From the NCBI RefSeq assembly GCF_014284235.1, contig NZ_JACOGD010000001.1, forward strand, positions 186,001 through 250,000: 64,000 nt of DNA, given 5' to 3'. Below are positions 27,727 to 35,059 of this stretch, in pieces. Below the pieces are notes generated by a model. It worked only from the letters and a program-made list of their open reading frames with translations, made no database searches and was not told the origin of the DNA. Both the position numbers and the translations under genes were made by a program. The stretch is from Cognatundibacterium curvum (lineage in GTDB: Bacteria > Pseudomonadota > Gammaproteobacteria > Burkholderiales > Burkholderiaceae_D). Every line of letters starts with the position of its first letter. Within the stretch, counting starts at the first letter, position 1.

Positions 27727-29073
27727 TCAGACGGCGGACATTCCTTCCAGGGCGCGCGCTGCCGCGAGAATGCCACCGAGAATTCGGTCAGCGACCTTTT
27801 CAGAGAACCCGGCTGGCAGCTGCGCGCGGACCTTATCTATAACTGCAGGTGTTCGGGTAATGAAATCCTGGATGAGGGGTTCCGCGCTGTTGCCGTAACC
27901 TACTTTTTTTGCAGTATTGTTGAAGTGGCGTCGCGTGATTTTATGCGCCAGGTAGTGCTTGCTTTTTCCGAACAGTGCCATAGCCATTTTGATGTCCTGT
28001 TCTGCCCACTGATTTGGACCATTGCCCATAGCAGGGTAGGCGGACATTACGTCATAGAGGGGCGTCATCTTGAAGCGCTGTTCACCAGCGAGTAGCTGGA
28101 TGCTGAAGTTCTTGGCGTGACCATCTGGCGCCCGTAGTATCCAGAACAGTAGTTGCGCAGCCAACAGTGTGTGCATGTCTGCGACCGCTTGTTGTGACTG
28201 TTGCAGCAAGGTGAATATCTGCCGCAGGCCCGGGCCTCCCTCGTTTTCGTATTTTATTAGTGGCGAGGTCCCGGTCGCTTGACAAAAATCTTCTTGAACC
28301 AGTCGGAACAGCTGCTTACCATCTTGCGACAGCGTCCGGTCAAAACGCTCGACGACGAGCACCCGTTGTGTACCGAAAGTCATAATCTCAGCATTTGCCG
28401 TTGGCAATCCGTACTCTCTGAGCAGACGCAGGCACAACCACTCGTTGTCGACCGACGTAGTGAAGTCTGCTTTTTTTCCGCCAATTAGTCCGATCCGGAG
28501 CTTGAAGATGTGTGTCGTCGGTGTTGCGCCACGCGGTTTCATCCATTTTCCGTTCCACCATAGGAACGCGTCCTTCTCTTGCGCGCCGGCCAGCGAAATT
28601 CTGAAGTCGTCATCAGGGTCTTGCATGGAGCCGTATTGGCCCGGATTAATCACGTCCAGCAAGTGTCGCTCTATATCCTCATCTTCAACGACGATGCCGT
28701 CAACCTTTCCTTGCCCTTGTGGGGTGATGCCCTCAGGCAGAAGCTGCAAAGCACCAACACAGTCCCGGCCAACAGCCGCGAGCAGGTCGAATGCTTCGAT
28801 CGAACCTGTCTTGAAGCGGGCTGCGACCCGTCTGCGAATGGCGTCGCTATCTGGCAACAATCCATCAAAGTAGTATAAAACGCGGTTTCCCTTTAACGGT
28901 TCGTTATGAAGATTAAATGGAAGGGATAGTGAGATCGGACGCCCACGTGGGGAATTGTGCCAGGCCGCGTCGTATTGCAGTTCGGATTCTCCCGAAGCTT
29001 TGACCGTCCAGCGCCCGACGTAGTCCCCATTTGCCCAGAGATTGAGTGTTTGGCTATGCGCGCGGCGGCCCAT
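27727..29073 (-). CDS. hipA: HipA-type serine/threonine kinase toxin
   Basis: A 448-residue HipA. In the E. coli system HipA phosphorylates glutamyl-tRNA synthetase and causes growth arrest; the target here is unproven. The N-terminal subdomain (to about 110) is followed by the kinase core: glycine-rich SLAGAQEKDAFLW, catalytic loop DGHAKNFSI and metal-binding YDVMSAYP are intact. ATG 29073 is preferred to GTG 29082 because GGAG lies eight bases upstream. It starts two bases after hipB, so the pair is coupled. No damage is seen. Confidence 0.9.
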   Translation of the reverse strand: MGRRAHSQTLNLWANGDYVGRWTVKASGESELQYDAAWHNSPRGRPISLSLPFNLHNEPLKGNRVLYYFDGLLPDSDAIRRRVAARFKTGSIEAFDLLAAVGRDCVGALQLLPEGITPQGQGKVDGIVVEDEDIERHLLDVINPGQYGSMQDPDDDFRISLAGAQEKDAFLWWNGKWMKPRGATPTTHIFKLRIGLIGGKKADFTTSVDNEWLCLRLLREYGLPTANAEIMTFGTQRVLVVERFDRTLSQDGKQLFRLVQEDFCQATGTSPLIKYENEGGPGLRQIFTLLQQSQQAVADMHTLLAAQLLFWILRAPDGHAKNFSIQLLAGEQRFKMTPLYDVMSAYPAMGNGPNQWAEQDIKMAMALFGKSKHYLAHKITRRHFNNTAKKVGYGNSAEPLIQDFITRTPAVIDKVRAQLPAGFSEKVADRILGGILAAARALEGMSAV

Positions 29074-29075
29074 GA

Positions 29076-29339
29076 TTACCACTCCGCAGAGCTGCCAGGC
29101 TCACCCTCAATTGGTTCGCTGATCCTCAGCTCCAACCCGATTACAGCGCACCAACTAAGCAACTGCTTTAGGCTGATTTCATCCGGATGTTGTTCCAAGT
29201 GTGAAATACGGTTTTGACTTAAGCCAAGGCGATGCGCTACCGCGGTCTGCGTGAGCTTACGCCGCTTGCGTGTAGACAGCAGCAGTTGACCTAGCTGTGG
29301 TGTGGTGATAACAAGCTGGGATGCGGGCACGGTTGACAT
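29076..29339 (-). CDS. hipB: HipB-type antitoxin, Cro/C1 helix-turn-helix repressor
   Basis: An 87-residue DNA-binding antitoxin that binds HipA and represses the hipBA promoter. The helix-turn-helix is KLTQTAVAHRLGLSQNRISHLEQ (about residues 28-50, given here in part as TQTAVAHRLGLSQNRISHLE). Its C-terminus (GEPGSSAEW) ends in tryptophan, as in the HipB tail that is degraded by Lon in E. coli. It precedes hipA and has three operator-like sites just upstream of its start. Confidence 0.9.
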   Translation of the reverse strand: MSTVPASQLVITTPQLGQLLLSTRKRRKLTQTAVAHRLGLSQNRISHLEQHPDEISLKQLLSWCAVIGLELRISEPIEGEPGSSAEW

Positions 29340-29345
29340 AAAAAA

Positions 29346-29414
29346 TATCCATTACTCAGATAAAACCAATATATCCGATATTCGGATAAAGTCAATATAG
29401 CTGAATAACGGATA
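29346..29414. promoter_or_regulatory. Three HipB operator-like sites with 26-bp spacing
   Basis: Sites of the form TATCC-N7-GGATA lie at 29346-29362 (one mismatch, AGATA), 29372-29388 (perfect) and 29398-29414 (left half TAGCT, right half perfect). Their centres are 26 bp apart. E. coli HipB binds TATCC-N8-GGATA; the pattern here has one base less between halves. The sites lie 7 to 75 bp upstream of the hipB start on the - strand, where the hipBA promoter should be. Confidence 0.7.
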
Positions 29415-29551
29415 AATCTAAAATCTAAATTGTCAGAATTTAGGATAACTCTTTGTTGATTATGAATAATAAGTGGCAGCTGATTGAGAGCTTCCCCTGA
29501 AATTTAGTTCCCCAAAGGTGACGTAAAATCAACGACACTTTGGAAAGACAA

Positions 29552-30330
29552 ATGGTGAACAGAATACCAAAAGCAGCTTACACGACCGAGTTTAAAGAGC
29601 TGGCCGTTAAACGTGTTTCAGATGGTGAAGCCATCTCTGTAGTCCTCAAGGAGCTGGGCTTAAGTGGTCAAACGCTGCGCAACTGGATCAAGGCTGCGTC
29701 GGAAGGAAAACTGAAAGGTACAGGCACGAAAGCCGTCACACCAGAAGCCATGGAGCTATCCCGTTTAAGAGCAGAAGTGGCCAGACTGAAAAGGGAGCAT
29801 GAAATCATAAAAAGGCGGCGGCATACTTCACGAAAGATGTTCTGTGAAGTATGCATGGATCGCAGCCAACAGCAAAACCTATTCTTTAGCAGAGATGTGC
29901 ACCGTTTTTGAAGTCAGCGTGAGTGGCTATCGTACCTGGCAACGCGACGTAATTCCTGGCCGAGAGCGCTTAACAGACGCCCAGAGCCGACCGGCAGCCG
30001 GGGCCATGCATCATTCAGATCGTGGCAGTCAATATGCCAGTCAAGCGTTTCAGGGCAAGCTCAAGGAGTTTGAGTATGATTTGCTCCATGAGTCGCAAGG
30101 GAAATTGCTGGGATAATACACCGACCGAGAGCTGGTTTAACAGCGTCAAGAATGCGCGTTATCATGGAATTCGCTATGCAAGCCATGATGCAATGAAAGC
30201 TGCGAGCTTTGAATATATTGAGGTGTTTTATAATCGAACGCGGCAGCATTCCACATTAGGTTACCGCTCGCCGGTTCAATATCTGGAAGACTGGGTAAAG
30301 AAACAAAATCAAGAGAATCTCGCTGCATGA
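29552..30330 (+). mobile_element. Decayed IS3-family insertion sequence
   Basis: OrfA starts at ATG 29552 (GGAAAG upstream) with a helix-turn-helix (TTEFKELAVKRVSDGEAISV) and a leucine-zipper region; a missing A in the AAAAA run near 29808 shifts the frame. OrfB starts at 29844 (KYAWIAANSKTYSLAEMC), but after ERLTDAQ it jumps to HHSDRGSQYAS, so about 150 residues of the rve integrase domain are gone. An extra T near 30082 shifts the frame again before NCWDN and the ending YIEVFYNRTRQHSTLGY. The DDE triad is incomplete and the element cannot move. Terminal inverted repeats were not found. Confidence 0.8.
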
Positions 30331-30463
30331 CATTCACCTGATGGTGAACTCATTGTCGAGGGAAGGTCAAATACCGCTCACTCTTGTAAGTGAGTGTCTG
30401 GTTGGATTTGAGATTCTGTTCATTCATAAGAAACGAAATTAACTCAGTCTGAAGGAAACTGTA

Positions 30464-30811
30464 ATGATCGTTATTTGGGTATATTCGTCCACTGTAGTTC
30501 TTTGTTTAGGTTTGGTTCCTTCTTTGCTACCAAAAATTTTTGGTGGGATATCGAAGGAATATAGAGATTATTACTCGAGGCTATTTTTATTTGTTTCTAC
30601 GATTGGTTTGTTAAAAATGGCATTCGGTTTGTCGCTGGATGTATTTGGTTATTTGCTGTGGGGGACGGTTATATTTTGTATCGGGCTGACTTGGCGAGAG
30701 TCGAGAGCTTGTAGTCCTCTAAAGTGGATAGCTTGGCTGCAGATAACATTCGGTGTGATTGCGAATATTTCTTATTTCTCTAAGAGTATGTTTGCATTTT
30801 TGGCGCATTAA
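30464..30811 (+). CDS. Small membrane protein of unknown function
   Basis: A 115-residue ORF with about four hydrophobic segments (residues 1-22, 40-60, 65-82, 90-110). GAAGGA lies about seven bases before ATG 30464. It is AT-rich and lies between the IS3 remnant and a piece of the RHS carrier, so it may be an orphan immunity protein against a membrane-acting tip; this is inference. A long hairpin (30815-30854, arms GCCTAAG/CTTAGGC) follows its stop. Confidence 0.5.
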   Translation: MIVIWVYSSTVVLCLGLVPSLLPKIFGGISKEYRDYYSRLFLFVSTIGLLKMAFGLSLDVFGYLLWGTVIFCIGLTWRESRACSPLKWIAWLQITFGVIANISYFSKSMFAFLAH

Positions 30812-30982
30812 AAAGCCTAAGGGGTGGCGCAATTCAGACCACCACTTAGGCTACGATCTAAAGAAAAAATGTCAGGCTACGCCCGATTCCAAACTCTATC
30901 CATGAACAAATGCTGCGAGGCAAGGACTCGGCTTTGCAAGGCCTCATCGTTATGTAGGCGCGAAGCAGTGTTTCGCTGTTTT

Positions 30983-31365
30983 CCTATTCCACCGCCCATT
31001 ACCCTCCCTGCCACCCCTAACGCAGCAGACTTGGCCGCCACCGAAGACATTCAACTCACCCCCCCGCGGTCAAAGCCCAGGAACTCAACAACAACCCGGT
31101 ACAAATCTATAACTGGGTCAGAAACAACATCAGCTTCATCCCCAGCTATGGCTCTATCCAGGGCAGTGAACTCACGCTACAAAACAAACGCGGCAACGCC
31201 TTCGACACCGCGAGTCTACTGATTGCTCTGTACCGTGCAGCAGATATTCCAGCCAGATACGTCTAAGGCACAATTGATGTGCCAGCCGACAAAGTCATGA
31301 ACTGGGTCGGAGGCGTCACCAAAGTCGAAGCGGCACAAAGTTTAGTCGAGGAAGTTAAATCTTGA
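30983..31365 (+). pseudogene. Transglutaminase-like domain fragment of a giant RHS protein
   Basis: Starts in one frame (PIPPPITLPATPNAADLAAT, EDIQLTP). After a run of seven C (31059-31065) the frame changes to AVKAQELNNNPVQIYNWVRN, then NISFIPSYGSIQGSELT, RGNAFDTASLLIALYRAADI and PARYV. TAA 31264-31266 interrupts, and the frame continues GTIDVPADKVMNWVGGVTK to TGA at 31365. The YNWVRNNI and ALYRAADIPARYV segments match the transglutaminase-like module found near the N-terminus of giant RHS/LysM proteins. No catalytic cysteine is evident. One frameshift and one stop make it non-functional. Confidence 0.65.
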
Positions 31366-31479
31366 AAGAAAAAATGAGAGCTAATCCGGTTGTACCCTAC
31401 GGGTCTGGCCTTGAGCAATTCGACATTTCACATCGGCGGCATTATTCGGAGTGTAGGCCGCAGCATGCTGCCGTCTGAT

Positions 31480-31782
31480 TTAATGCACTGTATCTGAGCG
31501 CTGTACAGCCGGCGGAATATCCTGCAGCTGAGTATTGCCAGGGGCGCCGGTGGCTATAGGCGTTTGCTCTGATCTGCTCAGTATATAAATCAGCGAAAAG
31601 CTTAATTTAAAAATCCGCTCAAAGCCAAACCAGCAAAACAGATAAATAATTTGTGTCGCCGAGAACAGCTCTGCGTCGTAGGGGGAGAGGTGGGCGCGCG
31701 AAAACAGCAAATTGGTACACAACAGGGCGATTAAGGTGATGAGCATGCTAAACCAAAGTTTATTTTCTATCGCTGATTTCAT
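31480..31782 (-). CDS. Small hypothetical membrane protein
   Basis: A 100-residue ORF with two hydrophobic segments (about residues 9-28 and 45-68) and a polar, proline-rich tail. No family recognised. The ribosome binding site is weak (GGA about eight bases upstream). It may be real or chance; hydrophobicity and lack of overlap with another gene favour a gene. The stretch 31783-32413 upstream holds no gene I can support. Confidence 0.4.
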   Translation of the reverse strand: MKSAIENKLWFSMLITLIALLCTNLLFSRAHLSPYDAELFSATQIIYLFCWFGFERIFKLSFSLIYILSRSEQTPIATGAPGNTQLQDIPPAVQRSDTVH

Positions 31783-32413
31783 ATGTGTTCCATGTTTTAA
31801 AAAATTCAGGAAGCAGCCAGACAGCAGTTTTCCTGAGTGTGGGTAAGTGGGGCAGCTAGCGCCACCATGTTACTGCTTGATGTGTTTTTTGCATACTATC
31901 ATTGGCAATAAAATTTTCATTAAGATTGACGCAGAATTGTCCCGGCAAGACTGGAACCCCCTTTGCTGCTGTGAGAAATATCACTGATATGCGATGTCCG
32001 TTAGACCAGCAGGCAACATCTTGCCTGAAACCCTGGCTACACCCGCGGTACGGCAAGGAAGCATCACGCCACTGGGGCGGTTTTGGGTAGGTTCTATGCG
32101 TAACATTTTTTTGAATATTTTGAGTATTCTTTTGCAGGTAAATCGTCCGGGCACAAGCTGAACGCAGGTCCAAACCCAATTGGGTATGCCAGTTGAACAG
32201 ACTTTTGCTAAATGGTCGACGCGGATACACAGGGCAGGATGATACCGGTCAGAGTCTTCATCTGATACAAGTAACGAGAAACGATGCAGCTCTGGTTGAA
32301 TGTGGCGCTTTATGCGGGCAATCTGCAATTTATGCGATACTTGACGGTTTCTGTGTATGAACATTTTGCAGGCAGTCTGCACAGACTGTCTGCCTATAAC
32401 TGTCGGGGAAAGT

Positions 32414-33091
32414 ATGCGTGGTTTTCGCTGGATGTTTTTAGCTTGCACTCTGTGGGCCGGTGTGGTGTCGGCTTCACCGCCGAATCCGGTACGTGGTGCA
32501 GAGTTTCAGGTATTGGGTAATCCTATGCCGGTACGGGCGGCTGAGAAAAAAGTCGAGGTAATCGAGTTTTTCATGTACCACTGCCCGGCCTGTAATGCGC
32601 TGGAGCCTGCGCTGCAGGACTGGTTGAAGAAAATGGGCGATAAAGTCGAATTCCGTCGCATCCATTTGCCGTATTACGGAGAAACCGACCCTGAAGCGCG
32701 CATGTTCCTGACGCTGGAAGCGCTCGGTATGGATAAGGAAATGCATGCGCGTTTGCTGATTACCTGGCATGTTCAGCGTAAGCGTTTGCGCAGCGATCAG
32801 GATAATCTGAGCTGGGCGGTGACACATGGCATAGATCAAAAGACCTTTTTGGATGCGTATAACTCGTTTTCTGTGCTGAGTATGATGAAGCGCCTGCCGC
32901 GTCTGGTGGAAAATTATGGTGTCACGTCAACTCCGACTTTTGTGATTGATGGCCGGTATGTGACGCAGACATCGATGGTGGTTGAGGCCAATCCTAAGCT
33001 CACCAATGATGAAGTCCTGCCTGCTGCTTTTCAGGTAATGGAAGTGCTGGTAGAGCGCGTCGCTAAAGAAAAACAGAGCAAACAAAAATAA
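32414..33091 (+). CDS. DsbA-family thiol:disulfide interchange protein
   Basis: A 225-residue periplasmic oxidoreductase. Signal peptide: MRGFRWMFLACTLWAGVVSA. The thioredoxin motif is FFMYHCPACNALEP, with CPAC in place of the usual CPHC of DsbA. The cis-proline loop is TSTPTFVIDG. Length fits DsbA. GGGGAAAG lies just before ATG 32414; longer in-frame starts would bury the signal peptide. CPxC dipeptide changes alter redox potential in this family, so its exact role (oxidase versus another partner) is open. Ldh begins 36 bp after its stop. Confidence 0.87.
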   Translation: MRGFRWMFLACTLWAGVVSASPPNPVRGAEFQVLGNPMPVRAAEKKVEVIEFFMYHCPACNALEPALQDWLKKMGDKVEFRRIHLPYYGETDPEARMFLTLEALGMDKEMHARLLITWHVQRKRLRSDQDNLSWAVTHGIDQKTFLDAYNSFSVLSMMKRLPRLVENYGVTSTPTFVIDGRYVTQTSMVVEANPKLTNDEVLPAAFQVMEVLVERVAKEKQSKQK

Positions 33092-33127
33092 ACGCTGCGG
33101 CGCAGGCCAGACAGGGAAAGTATAGCA

Positions 33128-34072
33128 ATGAAAATCGGGATAGTCGGTGCCGGGCATGTAGGCAGTACTGCTGCGTATACGCTGGTTTTACAAGGCATAG
33201 GCAGTGAGCTGGTGCTGGTCGATCAGCAGCCAGCGCTGGCACAGGCGCAGGTGATGGATATTCTGCATGCCACGCCGTTTTCTCACCCTGTGCATCTCCG
33301 TGCCGGGCAGTATGCCGACTTGCAGGATGCTGCGCTGGTGATTGTGGCGGCGGGTGTCAGTCAGCAAGCCGGAGAAAGCCGGCTGGCTTTATTGCAGCGT
33401 AATGCGGATATTTTTGCGCACATTATTCCCGCTATCCTGCGCTACGCACCGGATGCAGTGCTGCTGATTGCGACTAATCCGCTTGATATCATGACCCAGG
33501 TGGCGACCCGGATTGCCGTGGCGGCGGGGGCGGATGCACGCCGTGTGCTGGGTACAGGCACCATGCTTGATACCGCCCGTTTCCGCGCTTTGCTGGGGCA
33601 ACACTGTGGTGTCGCGCCGGGTTCTGTGCATGCCTATGTATTGGGCGAGCATGGCGATAGTGAAGTGCTGCTTTGGTCCAGTGCCAGCGTGGCTGGTGTT
33701 CCTTTAAGCCAGTTTGCGGCTGACCGTGGCTGCAAGCTGGATGCAGCTGTGATGGCACACACCGATCAGGCGGTGCGCCGTGCCGCCTATCAAATCATTG
33801 CTGGTAAAGGCGCCACGTATTATGGCATCGGCGCAGCGATTGCCTTGCTGAGCCGCTGCATCCTGTTTGATGAGCGTCAGGTTTTGACGGTTTCTTCCGT
33901 GCAGGATCAGGTGCAGGGCGTGCGCGATGTGGCTTTGTCGCTGCCGCAGGTAGTCGGGCGGGCTGGCATCCTGCAGACCTTGCATCCGCCACTCGACAGC
34001 GCAGAACAACAGGCACTGGCGGCCAGTGCGCAAATCATCTCTGAGCATGTAGCTGGTCTGGTGCTGAACTGA
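33128..34072 (+). CDS. ldh: L-lactate dehydrogenase
   Basis: A 314-residue NAD-dependent dehydrogenase of the LDH/MDH family. The Rossmann motif GAGHVGS is at residues 7-13, the loop GVSQQAGESRLALLQRN carries the substrate-discriminating glutamine and catalytic arginine, TNPLDIMT follows, and GEHGDS has the catalytic histidine. Glutamine rather than arginine in the specificity loop points to pyruvate/lactate over oxaloacetate/malate. It reduces pyruvate with NADH, allowing fermentation. Start ATG 33128, with GGGAAAG upstream. Confidence 0.92.
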   Translation: MKIGIVGAGHVGSTAAYTLVLQGIGSELVLVDQQPALAQAQVMDILHATPFSHPVHLRAGQYADLQDAALVIVAAGVSQQAGESRLALLQRNADIFAHIIPAILRYAPDAVLLIATNPLDIMTQVATRIAVAAGADARRVLGTGTMLDTARFRALLGQHCGVAPGSVHAYVLGEHGDSEVLLWSSASVAGVPLSQFAADRGCKLDAAVMAHTDQAVRRAAYQIIAGKGATYYGIGAAIALLSRCILFDERQVLTVSSVQDQVQGVRDVALSLPQVVGRAGILQTLHPPLDSAEQQALAASAQIISEHVAGLVLN

Positions 34073-34254
34073 TTTTCCGGGCTGGATGCCTGGGTTTGCC
34101 AACTGGTCTCTCCGGTTGCACGACTTGATACACCGGCATTTTTTATGTGTGAGCTGGCTGGCTTGCCGCATACTGCGCAGACTTCAGTGTCTGGCATCAG
34201 ACTGTCAATGACTGGCAGACACCTTTAATCATTCATCTGTTCCGGAGCGCCATC

Positions 34255-35040
34255 ATGCCTTCTCGATCTCTTTCTGTCTTTTTAGGTGGCGCGCTGTTAG
34301 CCAGCTGTTTCAGCATCGCCAGTGTGCACGCAGCGGAGCTTGCTGCCGATAGCATGGCCAGCAAAGTAGTGACTATCGCTGCCGGTGAGCCGGGTGCGGC
34401 GACCAGCTTGAGCGGCGCTCAACTGGCAGAGCTGCAATACCACGCAGGTATGCTGTTCAATAATGGCATTGCCGGTGCTAAGAAAGACCCGGCGCAAGCC
34501 TTGTTCTGGTTTCAGAAATCCGCAGCAGCGGGTCATCCTTTAGGTGCTTATAAGCTGGGTTGCTATTATGCGGGCCAGTTTCCGGGTGTGATCGCGACCG
34601 ATGATGCTCAGGCCTTACATTTTAAGGGTATCGCTGCTGAAGCCGGTTATTCACTCGCCCAACATGATGTCGCGCTGCTATATCAAAAGCAGGGCGACTG
34701 GCAGCGCGCCCTGAGCTGGTACAAGAAAGCAGCAGATCAGGGTCTTTTCCCAGCGGTGATCAGAATGGCCTGGCTCGCTTACTCTCAGCCTGAAGCAGAC
34801 AAACAACTGGCTTATCAATATTTCTTGATTGCGCAAAGTCTGCAGTCAGACCAGACCAAGGCTAAGCCTGAGTTGATGCAAGCCCTTGATGACTTGCAGG
34901 CGCGCTTATCCGACAGTCAGAAAGCAGCGGCGCAGCAGGCTGCCCGGCAATGGCGTGCTGCGCCTGCCGCACTCAGCGTAGAGGCAGCGCAGGGCGTGCA
35001 GCGCTTATCGGCGCTGATGCGCTCAGCTGGTCAGTCTTAA
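34255..35040 (+). CDS. Sel1-repeat (TPR-like) periplasmic protein
   Basis: A 261-residue exported protein. The signal peptide ends near SVHAAE (residue 26). Sel1-like repeats occupy about residues 60-190: GAKKDPAQALFWFQKSAAAG, ATDDAQALHFKGIAAEAG and DWQRALSWYKKAADQG. The tail is alanine/glutamine-rich. Such proteins mediate protein contacts; no partner is indicated. GGAGCGCCATC precedes the ATG. It ends 19 bp before the convergent dnaE2 stop. Confidence 0.83.
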   Translation: MPSRSLSVFLGGALLASCFSIASVHAAELAADSMASKVVTIAAGEPGAATSLSGAQLAELQYHAGMLFNNGIAGAKKDPAQALFWFQKSAAAGHPLGAYKLGCYYAGQFPGVIATDDAQALHFKGIAAEAGYSLAQHDVALLYQKQGDWQRALSWYKKAADQGLFPAVIRMAWLAYSQPEADKQLAYQYFLIAQSLQSDQTKAKPELMQALDDLQARLSDSQKAAAQQAARQWRAAPAALSVEAAQGVQRLSALMRSAGQS

Positions 35041-35059
35041 TGCTGATCCGACTTTACGT

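Noticed and set aside
27665-28095. Open frames on + opposite the hipA 3' end
   Set aside because: They overlap the intact hipA kinase gene and have no supporting features.
31856-32230. 124-codon open frame on - strand
   Set aside because: No ribosome binding site, biased composition and no hydrophobic or family pattern. The stretch 31783-32413 was left without a gene.
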